Origin: Sipunculus nudus
Lineage: Eukaryota; Annelida; Sipuncula; Golfingiida; Sipunculidae
DNA length: 64,000 bases
NCBI GenBank assembly: GCA_026874595.1
Contig: CM049314.1
Location: 11,586,729 to 11,650,728, forward strand
Reading direction: 5' to 3'
Part shown: piece after piece, positions 61,501 to 64,000 of the stretch
Layout: the number at the start of each line of letters is the position of its first letter
Position numbering within the stretch: position 1 is the stretch's first letter
Program-made: the position numbers and the translations under genes
Notes under the pieces: generated by a model
Told to the model about the DNA's origin: nothing
Databases searched by the model: none
Seen by the model: only the letters and a program-made list of their open reading frames with translations

Positions 61501-61923
61501 ACCATCATTTGTTAAAAAAATTGTATATCAGTTCAGTCATATTTCATTTTGAATTAATCATATGGAATCCACACATGCAAGAATATTACTTTGCCCTCAA
61601 ACTCAGATAATTGCTAAAGTTGCCTGATATGCATCTAAGCTTAACTGAGGTGAGCTTTAGTGGATTTTACAAATTCACAAAGGAACAGGTGGACAGGGGT
61701 AGTAGAATGGAGTATAGTGATATTTCTCTTCTTACCTCATGGGCTCCATCAGACTGATCATGATTTCTCTTCTGACTGGTAGAATCACCTGGTGGGCTGA
61801 CTGGTTCTGTCTCCACTGCCTCAACTTCACCACTGCAACAGACCAAATAAACCTACATTGACTGGCTTGCGATTATCTATAATAAAAGTTTACTTTAAAT
61901 ACTGCCATGAAGCCTTACCTCAT
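14678..61923 (-). CDS. WRAP53: WRAP53 / TCAB1 orthologue (telomerase Cajal body protein 1), 14 coding exons, 690 aa
   Basis: This WD40 scaffold binds the CAB box of small Cajal body RNAs and of telomerase RNA and brings them to Cajal bodies (known for the vertebrate protein). Coding exons on the minus strand: 61919-61923, 61736-61832, 60443-61175, 60012-60108, 56904-56999, 48645-48753, 46432-46520, 45917-46007, 43955-44087, 43274-43363, 42257-42375, 40699-40802, 38862-39014 and 14678-14834. They join in consistent phase to 2073 nt without internal stops. Residues 1 to about 310 are acidic and low in complexity; about 320-670 form the WD40 propeller. Diagnostic stretches shared with human WRAP53 include [63 protein letters not shown] and a C-terminal LRLWW. 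The human protein is 548 residues; the extra length lies in the N-terminal region. The identity is secure; the start codon and exon 1 are less certain. Confidence 0.95.
14835..15060. repeat. Tandem array of the exon 14 splice acceptor
   Basis: CTGCAAAAC-type motifs start at 14835 (the real acceptor), 14868, 14901, 14934, 14969 and, degenerate, 15005. Spacing is 33, 33, 33, 35 and 36 bp. On the transcribed strand each unit reads AA.TGTACTTTTGATT.TGTTTTGCAG|CC, that is, a pyrimidine tract and an acceptor. Use of an upstream copy would add sequence that reaches an in-frame TAA. Confidence 0.85.
15215..15705 (+). repeat. TTTTACCACACACATATGC minisatellite
   Basis: About twenty degenerate copies of GTTTTACCACACACATATGC with period roughly 22-28 bp and loss or gain of short segments. 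It produces His/Thr/Tyr-rich open frames that are not genes. It lies just inside intron 13, beside the exon 14 acceptor array. Confidence 0.85.
16507..17255. mobile_element. Inverted-repeat element (MITE-like)
   Basis: The ends AGCCTGCCACCCACTGGTGA and, in reverse complement, AGCCTGCCTCCCACTATAGA agree at about 24 of 29 positions. Subterminal copies of ACTGGTCGCCGA occur in opposite orientations near 16760 and 17155. A short palindrome, TGCGACT-GCA-AGTCGCA, lies at 16613-16629. No clear target duplication and no transposase. Confidence 0.5.
17350..17364 (+). repeat. Poly(C) run
   Basis: A run of 15 C bases inside intron 13, equivalent to a G run in the WRAP53 pre-mRNA. Confidence 0.9.
17512..17960 (+). 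repeat. ACTTGGACTTG repeat, copy 1
   Basis: Built of variants of GACTTGTACTCAGACT and TGGACTTGGACTT, with flanking ACTCGAGTCCAG and GGACTGGAGAAA. An inverted copy lies at about 37920-38430, so both ends of intron 13 carry complementary sequence. Confidence 0.65.
18047..18626. mobile_element. 580-bp element with perfect 23-bp terminal inverted repeats
   Basis: TATAACTCTGAAGAAAAACA (plus ACA) at 18047-18069 is exactly inverted at 18604-18626. The left end abuts a TA microsatellite, and another TA run begins about 60 bp beyond the right end. The interior includes GTTTCACGGGATGCGACCCG and ATCATCAGGTGAA, a 'fold-back' type motif. No transposase frame; non-autonomous. Confidence 0.7.
18686..18715. 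repeat. TA microsatellite
   Basis: An uninterrupted (TA)n tract, one of several in the window (also 6532-6576, 18029-18050 and about 44836-44857). Confidence 0.85.
18720..20700. other. Intron 13 sequence, nothing recognised
   Basis: AT-rich sequence with a short CA-rich stretch near 19208-19235. Open frames are short and unlike proteins. No exon of the host gene is expected here, because exon 13 to exon 14 phase is complete. Confidence 0.4.
20703..20760 (+). repeat. Family A left end, truncated element
   Basis: AAACAAGGGACCTGTGGGTC followed by GATCAGCTGA matches the family A left end and subterminal motif. No right-end hairpin was found before the LINE fragment that starts near 21250, so the length is unknown. 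Confidence 0.45.
21250..22726 (-). mobile_element. LINE fragment: end of endonuclease and reverse transcriptase, decayed
   Basis: The minus strand reads, in broken frames, endonuclease signatures [24 protein letters not shown] and SDPLP (near 22730-22500). A basic Lys/Tyr-rich linker follows (ORF 22034-22315), then reverse transcriptase signatures ENYRPISLL (about 21570) and TPLSIYLD-stop-SKAFNTL (about 21330). Frameshifts and stops show it is dead. This is an APE-type non-LTR retrotransposon, perhaps Jockey- or CR1-like. It ends before the catalytic YxDD region, and no 3' tail was seen. Confidence 0.75.
22727..23489 (+). mobile_element. Family B (GGCGCC) Helentron-like element inserted in the LINE
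   Basis: The left end is AACTAGAATAAGGGCAGTC, followed by GTATCCGCTG. The right end is a hairpin, GTATCCACAAAACTTTG and GGCAGATACAAT. The interior holds several copies of the motif around GGTGGCGCCACC and a conserved CTTGGATGTCTGCAGC segment. LINE endonuclease sequence continues on both sides in the same frame, so the boundaries are well supported. Confidence 0.75.
23490..23640 (-). mobile_element. LINE endonuclease, middle fragment
   Basis: The minus strand reads [19 protein letters not shown] and [11 protein letters not shown], a typical APE endonuclease stretch (usually VIYRPPN...). It continues directly into AGDFD across the family B insertion on its left. The family C element at 23641 separates it from the N-terminal fragment. 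Confidence 0.75.
23641..25273 (+). mobile_element. Family C Helentron-like element with nuclear-receptor-like repeats, inserted in the LINE
   Basis: The left end AGCTAGAAATTTCTGACAT is followed by AGTATCCCCAGACA. The right end is CATGGTACCCCGACTTTGTC then TATGGATACAATAA, a hairpin. The interior has about five repeats of roughly 170-190 bp with TGTGACCTTGACCTTT and TGACCTTTGACCT (24393-24405, 24610-24622). LINE fragments flank it on both sides. Confidence 0.7.
25274..25626 (-). mobile_element. LINE endonuclease, N-terminal fragment
   Basis: The minus strand reads, with frame breaks, [32 protein letters not shown] and HRGLMIYL, the start of an APE endonuclease domain (N-x-x-S, LQETWL). With the fragments at 23490-23640 and 21250-22726 it forms one LINE copy split by two younger elements. 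Confidence 0.75.
25627..25952 (+). repeat. Family A left end fragment
   Basis: AAAACAAGTGACCCATGGGTC and GACGCTCAGCTA match the family A left hairpin and subterminal motif. The sequence runs into the next family B element with no family A right end. Confidence 0.45.
25953..28534 (+). mobile_element. Family B element with 280-bp tandem satellite core
   Basis: Left end: AACTAGAATACGGGTAGTC, a GTAGTC/GACTAC hairpin (25966-25984), then GTATCCGCC. Right end: a hairpin with GTATCCGC, AAAAC-TCT-GTTTT and GGCGGATAC, ending CAAT. The core, about 26640-28260, is a near-perfect tandem array with period about 280 bp. Each unit has two half-units, each headed by GGTGGCGCCACC. The 60-75 aa frames on both strands are repeat artefacts. 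GGCGGCGGCGG lies just before the right end. Confidence 0.8.
28535..29936. other. Intron 13 sequence, nothing recognised
   Basis: AT-rich sequence between two family B elements, with no repeat match noted and no protein-like open frame. Confidence 0.4.
29937..31199 (+). mobile_element. Family B element, second full copy
   Basis: Same left end (AACTAGAATACGGGTAGTC), same right hairpin (GTATCCACAAAACTCTG, GGCGGATACAAT), and shorter core with about two to three satellite units. Its last 300 bases, including the GGCGGCGGCGG stretch, are almost identical to those of 25953-28534, which suggests recent common origin. Confidence 0.8.
31200..32650. other. Intron 13 sequence, nothing recognised
   Basis: AT-rich sequence with only short open frames; no repeat family identified. 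Confidence 0.4.
32650..34265 (+). repeat. About 57-bp satellite array with higher-order structure
   Basis: About 28 copies of a unit containing CTGGTTAATTAAGTTTTGTG, TGAGGTTGTGAGAACAGATG and GCAGAGCAAAAAGATTC. Two unit classes alternate: CAGAGCAAAAAGATTCCTGC and CAGTGTTAAAAAGATTCGCGC. A block of about five units near 33228-33548 recurs in the same order near 33776-34086, a higher-order repeat of about 545 bp. Confidence 0.9.
34266..35245. other. Intron 13 sequence, nothing recognised
   Basis: AT-rich sequence. An open frame on the plus strand at 34790-35005 has no recognisable domain or splice context. Confidence 0.4.
35246..36894 (+). mobile_element. Family C Helentron-like element, second copy
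   Basis: The left end AACTAGATATTTCT is followed by a perfect hairpin, TGGCAC-GACAG-GTGCCA (35260-35276), then TAGTATCCCCAGACA. The right end is a hairpin, GTATCCCCCGAC-TTT-GTCTGGGGTAC, then AAT. The interior repeats the TGACCTTTGACC segment (36227-36239) and two GGTGGYGCCACC segments (about 35483 and 35666). Confidence 0.75.
37377..37810 (-). mobile_element. TRIM-type mini LTR element with tRNA-Pro primer site
   Basis: Two direct repeats of exactly 157 bp (37377-37533 and 37654-37810) begin TGTTA and end TAACA. They are flanked by a 4-bp duplication, ACTT (37373-37376, 37811-37814). On the minus strand the first LTR is followed after 3 nt by TGGGGGCTCGTCCAGGAT (37650-37633), a primer binding site of tRNA-Pro type differing at one base from the well-known retroviral one. 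A polypurine tract, AAGAGGGGATG (37544-37534), precedes the second LTR. TATA boxes (TATAAAAG / CATAAAAG) lie near the LTR starts. The 120-bp interior has no coding capacity, so it depended on other elements' enzymes. The LTRs have diverged noticeably, so it is old. Confidence 0.85.
37920..38430 (-). repeat. ACTTGGACTTG repeat, inverted copy 2
   Basis: The reverse complement carries GACTCGAGTCCAG, AACTTGGACTTGGACTTTGA, GACTTGTACTCAGACTTGG and GGACTGGAGAAA. These appear in the same order as copy 1 at 17512-17960. Confidence 0.65.
38862..39014 (-). CDS. WRAP53: WRAP53 exon 13
   Basis: Acceptor CTTATTTGTAG and donor ATAAG|GTATGT. It encodes residues 588-639, with [20 protein letters not shown] followed by a variable loop and HGDACNGI, which aligns with human DCTNGVS. 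The following intron is about 24 kb. Reading through the donor adds an unconserved tail, so a short retained-intron form is not supported. Confidence 0.93.
40233..40640 (+). repeat. AAAGGGGCCTAATCACCTAT dispersed repeat
   Basis: Its opening segment matches 63510-63600 on the plus strand and, inverted, 62100-62190. Length and right end are uncertain. It lies in intron 12 of WRAP53. Confidence 0.4.
40699..40802 (-). CDS. WRAP53: WRAP53 exon 12
   Basis: Acceptor TTTCCCCAG and donor GACAG|GTAATA. It encodes residues 554-588, with [18 protein letters not shown] and [10 protein letters not shown], matching human ELLCWDLR and [10 protein letters not shown]. Confidence 0.95.
42161..42239. repeat. 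Perfect 23-bp inverted repeat (hairpin) next to exon 11 donor
   Basis: GATTACCGTATTCAACATAA plus TGA at 42161-42183 is exactly inverted at 42217-42239, with a 33-nt loop containing GCAGCAGCTGCAGC. Such arms are typical of a collapsed MITE or a hairpin precursor. It starts 17 nt into intron 11. Confidence 0.8.
42257..42375 (-). CDS. WRAP53: WRAP53 exon 11
   Basis: Acceptor CTTTCAG and donor AGAAAG|GTATGT. It encodes residues 514-553, with [20 protein letters not shown] and GGRK, matching human GGHQGGITHLCFHPDGNRF. A perfect 23-bp inverted repeat begins 17 bases beyond the donor. Confidence 0.95.
43274..43363 (-). CDS. WRAP53: WRAP53 exon 10
   Basis: Acceptor TGGTTTCAG and donor ATCTG|GTAAAT. 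It encodes residues 484-514, with [12 protein letters not shown], then AAGSYSRS, the most conserved interior blade of the family (human KKQGQSGIISCIA and CGSYGRS). Confidence 0.95.
43740..43930 (+). repeat. 'ACAGTGGAACCTGTG...GGCCGCCC' dispersed repeat
   Basis: The composition and phrasing (CAGTGGAACCTG, GGTCTTAA, AAAGGTCAGTT) resemble a repeat class widespread in marine invertebrates. A weaker relative is at about 37130-37200. The call rests on recognition only. Confidence 0.3.
43955..44087 (-). CDS. WRAP53: WRAP53 exon 9
   Basis: Acceptor ATTTTACAG and donor TATG|GTAAGT. It encodes residues 440-484, with [23 protein letters not shown] and TRPGR. The last is the conserved loop after the blade, also TRPGR-like in human. 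Confidence 0.95.
45917..46007 (-). CDS. WRAP53: WRAP53 exon 8
   Basis: Acceptor CATTACAG and donor CATCTT|GTAAGT. It encodes residues 409-439, including [20 protein letters not shown], the WD blade that human WRAP53 shows as [20 protein letters not shown]. It ends at a codon boundary. Confidence 0.95.
46432..46520 (-). CDS. WRAP53: WRAP53 exon 7
   Basis: Acceptor ATGTTTCAG and donor TGCTG|GTAAAA. It encodes residues 380-409, with [20 protein letters not shown], a signature stretch of the family. The acceptor and the first 24 exon bases lie inside a nearly perfect 122-bp tandem duplication. Confidence 0.94.
46497..46740. repeat. 122-bp tandem duplication spanning the exon 7 acceptor
   Basis: 46497-46618 and 46619-46740 agree at 121 of 122 positions. 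The copies each hold 24 nt of exon 7, the GTTTCAG acceptor and about 97 nt of intron. The functional acceptor is in the left copy, because only that one continues into the rest of the exon. The near identity points to a recent event. Confidence 0.95.
47359..48462 (+). mobile_element. Family A element with TGACCTTGACC-type repeats
   Basis: The left end AACTAGGGACCCCTGGGTC and GACACTCAGCTGA match the copy at 8801. The right end carries CGGACAAAGCGCCATTCC and TGAGTTGACTTTCAGATATC, a decayed form of the right hairpin. The interior resembles 8880-9560 throughout. It lies in intron 6. Confidence 0.65.
48645..48753 (-). CDS. WRAP53: WRAP53 exon 6
   Basis: Acceptor CCATTTTAG. It encodes residues 343-379, with [20 protein letters not shown], closely matching the human first WD repeat. 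The donor is unusual: ATG|GTTGGT, with a pyrimidine at +3. The choice is supported by the human alignment (EM followed by VLR) and by phase. The first 21 exon bases plus the acceptor are duplicated 71 bp upstream in the transcript. Confidence 0.9.
48733..49135. repeat. Tandem array grown from the exon 6 acceptor
   Basis: A 71-bp unit (48733-48803) containing the first 21 nt of exon 6, the acceptor and adjacent intron is repeated at 48804-48874 with one acceptor-side change (CTAAAATGG to CTAACATGG). It is followed by about four shorter related units of 60-65 bp (GAATCAGTGTGAGGTCC, TTCAGAGTAGTCAATGTATT) that lack the exon part. Confidence 0.9.
49420..49780 (+). repeat. Diverged GGTGGCACCACC tandem segment
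   Basis: Three units of about 118 bp, each with a GGTGGCACCACC-like palindrome (or its decayed form), a TTGT..TACA..AAAGCTAT segment and ATTTCAGGC.GATATA. This matches the half-unit pattern of family B satellites but is older. Confidence 0.55.
50630..51086 (+). repeat. Family D repeat unit
   Basis: It matches units at 54946-55400 and 56275-56765: GGTCAATG.AGGTGGCACCAC, ATATGAGTCATGTGACCAA, CATTTCTGAGATT, TGGACCGTTTA, TTTTTCAGCTTTTTCCCTAT. It lies directly left of a family A element. Confidence 0.6.
51087..54945 (+). mobile_element. Long family A element (or two merged copies)
   Basis: Left end AAAACAAGGGACCTATGGGT, CACGGCGCTCAGCTGA; right end GCTCAGATGAC...GTCAGCTGAGC, TAAAA, after a GACGGACAGACAGACAG stretch. 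The segment 53040-54945 parallels 2215-4081 almost base for base in long stretches. An extra part, 51130-52680, includes a G-rich run and another TTCTGGCATGTACATAGG piece, so the length may reflect an insertion. Confidence 0.6.
52438..52520 (+). repeat. G-rich tract followed by GA microsatellite
   Basis: Short G runs at 52441-52467 (GGAGGGAGC and AGGGAGGG) merge into a run of about 14 G near 52473-52486, followed by (GA)n to 52518. The plus strand could fold as a G-quadruplex; the WRAP53 transcript carries the C-rich complement. Confidence 0.8.
54946..56765 (+). repeat. Family D tandem units
   Basis: About four units of roughly 450-480 bp with shared phrases (CTTCCCATAACT.GGCCAAAA, TTGAACAAACTTGAGAGAG, CAATTTGGC, AGAAGAAG.TTTTTAAAG). 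Both 55340-55395 and 56705-56765 end in a segment ACGATGCCAAACCA / AATGCCACACCAG then AGCTCACAG. No coding capacity. Confidence 0.6.
56904..56999 (-). CDS. WRAP53: WRAP53 exon 5, start of the conserved domain
   Basis: Acceptor TTATTTTCAG and donor AAATG|GTGAGA. It encodes residues 311-343 and contains [18 protein letters not shown], the conserved entry strand of the WRAP53 propeller (human has SWSEF...NFLKGCKW). It enters with one codon base and leaves with two (TG+G, Trp). Confidence 0.93.
57831..60030 (-). repeat. 42-bp minisatellite of exon 4 donor sites (about 52 units)
   Basis: The unit on the plus strand is GTACTTACCTGTGCTGCTGG then TATGTTCACCTGCACTGACA and TT or GT. On the transcribed strand each unit contains ACCAGCAGCACAG|GTAAGTA, the last exon 4 bases plus its donor. 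About 40 units carry TACTTACCTG exactly; about five read TACTAATCTG, and a few others are altered. A variant unit recurs at 58458, 58752, 59214 and 59508 (294, 462, 294 bp apart), giving a 756-bp higher-order repeat of 18 units. Because 42 is divisible by three, frames of about 690 residues stay open on both strands; they are not genes. Confidence 0.95.
60012..60108 (-). CDS. WRAP53: WRAP53 exon 4, whose donor seeds the 42-bp array
   Basis: Acceptor TTAAAATTCTTAG and donor CACAG|GTAAGTA. It encodes residues 279-311 ([20 protein letters not shown] and following), the end of the acidic region. The last 11 exon bases and the donor reappear in most units of the tandem array that fills the first 2.2 kb of the downstream intron. 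Reading through the donor in frame gives TAA at once. Confidence 0.85.
60443..61175 (-). CDS. WRAP53: WRAP53 exon 3, long disordered acidic segment
   Basis: Acceptor GTTTTCAG before GGAAAACTG and donor CTAACG|GTAAGC. The 733-nt exon is open throughout and encodes residues 35 to about 279, rich in Ser, Thr, Glu, Asp and Gln with no recognisable fold. This corresponds to the poorly conserved N-terminal region of vertebrate WRAP53 but is longer. A basic patch near its start ([11 protein letters not shown]) could serve as a nuclear localisation signal; that is an inference. Confidence 0.85.
61736..61832 (-). CDS. WRAP53: WRAP53 exon 2
   Basis: Acceptor CTGTTGCAG and donor GAG|GTAAGA. It encodes about residues 2-34, a charged, Pro/Ser/Glu-rich stretch without a domain ([15 protein letters not shown]...). 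The intron before it is only 86 bp. It enters with one codon base and leaves at a codon boundary. Confidence 0.8.
61919..61923 (-). CDS. WRAP53: WRAP53 coding exon 1 (ATG AG, 5 coding nt)
   Basis: An ATG in a good context (AAGAAAATGAG) is followed after two nucleotides by a strong donor, GAG|GTAAGG. Its phase 2 end joins exactly to exon 2 (codon AG+T, Ser), giving a protein that starts M-S-G-E-V-E. The same frame is open upstream to two more ATGs at about 61961-61971, after an in-frame TAG, so a start about 14-16 residues longer is possible. The 5' UTR and any upstream non-coding exon cannot be located from sequence alone. Confidence 0.6.
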
Positions 61924-62237
61924 TTTCTTCAAACATTTAATTTCAAAACCAGGACAGTGACACATGAACATGACACATAATAGATGACACTACTGTTACA
62001 AATAAAACCAGAACTAAGATGGCAGACAACTATCTGAGAAACATAACACCAAAATCATAAATGAGACCAACCTAATCATCAGTGACAAAATCTTAACACA
62101 CATTCTTTAAGGTGTTAATGGTGAAAAACTATTCCAAAGAGAAGACACAATTTTGTGTGTTAATTCAAAATGCTTTATAGGCGATTAGGTCTCCTTACAT
62201 AAAACAAAATGATATGTTGAATATATTTTTATCAATA
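61924..62237. other. Region just upstream of the WRAP53 start, likely 5' UTR
   Basis: AT-rich sequence that should contain the 5' UTR of the minus-strand gene. An inverted piece of the GGGGCCTAATCACCTATAAAG repeat lies at about 62100-62190. No TATA box or initiator can be assigned with confidence. Confidence 0.35.
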
Positions 62238-63340
62238 CAGTCGGGCCCACTTTGTGTCATATTGGTTAATAGGAAATCCTGTTTATTGTCACATAAATCT
62301 GAAATCCCAAACCATTTCCTATATAAACAATGGTAAATCTGACCGTTTAAATTCATGGAATATTGTCATAATCCCGCTAATTGTCATGCTTGGAACCCTT
62401 GGCAGTGATACCAGTTCCAGTTTATATCACATCAGCAGCCAACACGGCGATCAACGAGACCAAGAGCCTGTAATTGGTCAGGCGTATCGAACAATCACAT
62501 CTCCCACCTGTGTGCGGCAGGCAAGTGCAGTGATGCATGAAGATCAATCCACGTCAATTAGCTAATTAACGTCTTAAGATACCACAGTAATCCAGTTCAT
62601 TGCATTTCTTCGTACGTTAACAAGGGCGATGTTTGCTATCACATGTCATACATAATGAACTCCCAGCCTTTGCAAGGCCATGGTTTACACCTCGGTGATG
62701 TTTCGCCAAAAACATATGAAGCACAAGCTCTTAACGTTCCTTACGACTAGAAATCCCCTTTAAGGGTCAACGAAAATCTGGAGGTTTTGTGAGCACTGGA
62801 GGAGATACCCGGTCCAAAACCTCAATCGCGGTGAAACTTCAGAAAGTAGAAAATGGCATGACGATGCCTGCTCCCCAACAGTCCTGTTATAAAGACGATC
62901 ATGGAAATTTGAGTCATTAATAAAATATCCAGAAAATAAGGCGCAATAGTCGGGGAAATAATTATTTAGTAAAATAATTTGCCTAGGTATAACGTTATAA
63001 CTGGGCCGCATATTTCCAGACATTTGACCTCATGACCCAGACGCTACGTCTCTTTCTGTTGGCAAGTTGGATTTTTGTCAGTTATTGCGGCATGTGGAGC
63101 AAAACTGACAGGAAATAAATTGTCAGGTGCACATAAAATTAATTTGATATGCTGTTATGCTATAAAAATATTCATAAATGTTTCTGTTTGCTTTTTGTTG
63201 ACAATTTATATCATTTGAGACATAACACTCCTTTTATGACTCAAAAGGACGTCGATGTTGAAGCCTGCATAATGTCACATCCCGGTTATTATCATAATTT
63301 ATGCATGCACTACCGACATGACAATAAGCGGGATTGACTG
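62238..63340. mobile_element. TA-flanked inverted-repeat element (mariner/pogo-like, non-autonomous)
   Basis: Both ends read TACAGTC outward-in: left CAGTCGGGCCCACTTTGTGT and right (reverse complement) CAGTCAATCCCGCTTATTGT, matching at about 70% over 30 bp. Both are flanked by TA (62236-62237, 63341-63342). Related CCCGCTTATTGTCA-type motifs recur inside both ends. No transposase was seen. The middle, 62440-63100, is less AT-rich and could be captured or promoter sequence. Confidence 0.5.
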
Positions 63341-63509
63341 TACATAAGTTTAATGTCAAATAAAAAATTTCTGTATTTGTTTTGTGATCAAGGCAGTACA
63401 AGTGCTTGGCATAGTTCAAAGCAAATTCATGCAGGGTCAGATGAAGCCTGGGATGTTTGTGTGGCTTTTTATCATGTCTGCTGTTAATTATATATGCATA
63501 AGGTATAAG

Positions 63510-63640
63510 CCCTTAAAGGGGCCAATCACCTATAAAGCATGTTGAATTAACAAAAAAAATAGCTTCTTCCCTTTAAAACAAATCTGTATCTGCCAAAAAT
63601 TTGCTCTAAGACCATTTTCTTACTCATGTAAATGAGTGTT
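63510..63640 (+). repeat. GGGGCCAATCACCTATAAAG dispersed repeat
   Basis: Matches the start of 40233 and the inverse of 62100-62190 (CACCTATAAAGCATGTTGAA, TTAACA, CTTCTTCCCTTT). The right end is not defined. Confidence 0.45.
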
Positions 63641-63820
63641 AAAAAGAGGGGACAAGGAGCTTAAACAACATAAACACACACATGGGGCTATGAGCACTGA
63701 GAAGCCTCAACACATGCCAATCAGGAGATGCTCTGACAGACTTGGCCCAAAGTTGATTATTATGATATTTCACAATATGTAAATATCGACCAAGCATTCA
63801 TGATACATAGGTAATATCAT

Positions 63821-64000
63821 AACTAGAATACCGGTAGTCGACAAGCGACTACACTATCCACGGAAACCAGAGTGGGACGGGTGCAGTGAGGCAGGGATTG
63901 AGTGGCATGGGGAAATAGAGAGAGGTGTGTTGCATATTAGCATGGATGTCTGCAGCCTAAATGTGTATGTAGGTGGCGCCAACTGCCACAAAATCCAGAG
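63821..64000 (+). mobile_element. Family B element, cut by the window end
   Basis: AACTAGAATACCGGTAGTCG, with a GTAGTC/GACTAC hairpin and TATCCACGG, then the usual CATGGATGTCTGCAGCC and AGGTGGCGCCAACTG. Only the first 180 bases are in the window. Confidence 0.75.

Noticed and set aside
62760-63023. Minus-strand frame of 87 residues inside the TA-flanked element as a transposase
   Set aside because: No DDE/D motif or helix-turn-helix pattern, and far shorter than mariner or pogo transposases.
62238-64000. A TP53-family gene head to head with WRAP53, as in mammals
   Set aside because: No p53-like DNA-binding domain sequence was recognised on either strand upstream of WRAP53 within the window.

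Overview
The window is eukaryotic genomic DNA, AT-rich, intron-rich and full of dispersed repeats. The repeat style (tandem arrays of 'TGACCTTTGACCT'-type segments, GACGGACGG tracts, GGTGGCGCCACC satellites, mini-elements with short subterminal repeats) and the divergence of the one recognisable gene suggest a marine mollusc, most likely a bivalve. That assignment is inferred from repeat style and not proven.

One protein-coding gene can be assembled end to end: a WRAP53 / TCAB1 (telomerase Cajal body protein 1) orthologue on the minus strand. Its 14 coding exons run from about 61923 (start codon) down to 14678 (stop). All splice phases agree, and the exons sum to 2073 nt, or 690 residues. The protein has a long acidic, Ser/Thr/Glu/Gln-rich N-terminal third followed by the WD40 propeller. 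Its last intron is about 24 kb and holds most of the mobile elements.

Layout: 1-14424 is 3' flank, with dispersed elements, a twin CRE site and a weak candidate first exon of another gene. 14425-14834 holds the last WRAP53 exon and a possible poly(A) signal. 14835-38861 is the giant last intron: an amplified splice acceptor, an ACACATATG satellite, two inverted-repeat elements, a broken LINE split by two other insertions, GGCGCC satellite elements, a 57-bp satellite and a TRIM-type mini LTR element. 38862-61923 holds exons 13 to 1, with further elements in introns. 61924-64000 is the 5' flank, with a TA-flanked inverted-repeat element and the start of one more GGCGCC element.

Three observations stand out. 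(1) Four separate splice junctions of this one gene have been tandemly duplicated together with exon edge sequence. The extreme case is a 42-bp array of about 52 units after exon 4, in which about 40 units carry a perfect U1-complementary 5' splice site. (2) A 434-bp element at 37377-37810 has two 157-bp TGTTA...TAACA repeats, a tRNA-Pro-type primer binding site, a polypurine tract and a 4-bp target duplication; its LTR also contains a tRNA-like B box. (3) Three unrelated-looking repeat families share one blueprint: a left AACTAG end, a 5' hairpin, a short subterminal motif and a 3' hairpin built from the inverse of that motif. This resembles non-autonomous Helentron (HINE-type) elements. One copy sits in a LINE coding region whose uninterrupted sequence can be read across the insertion with at most 2 bp duplicated.
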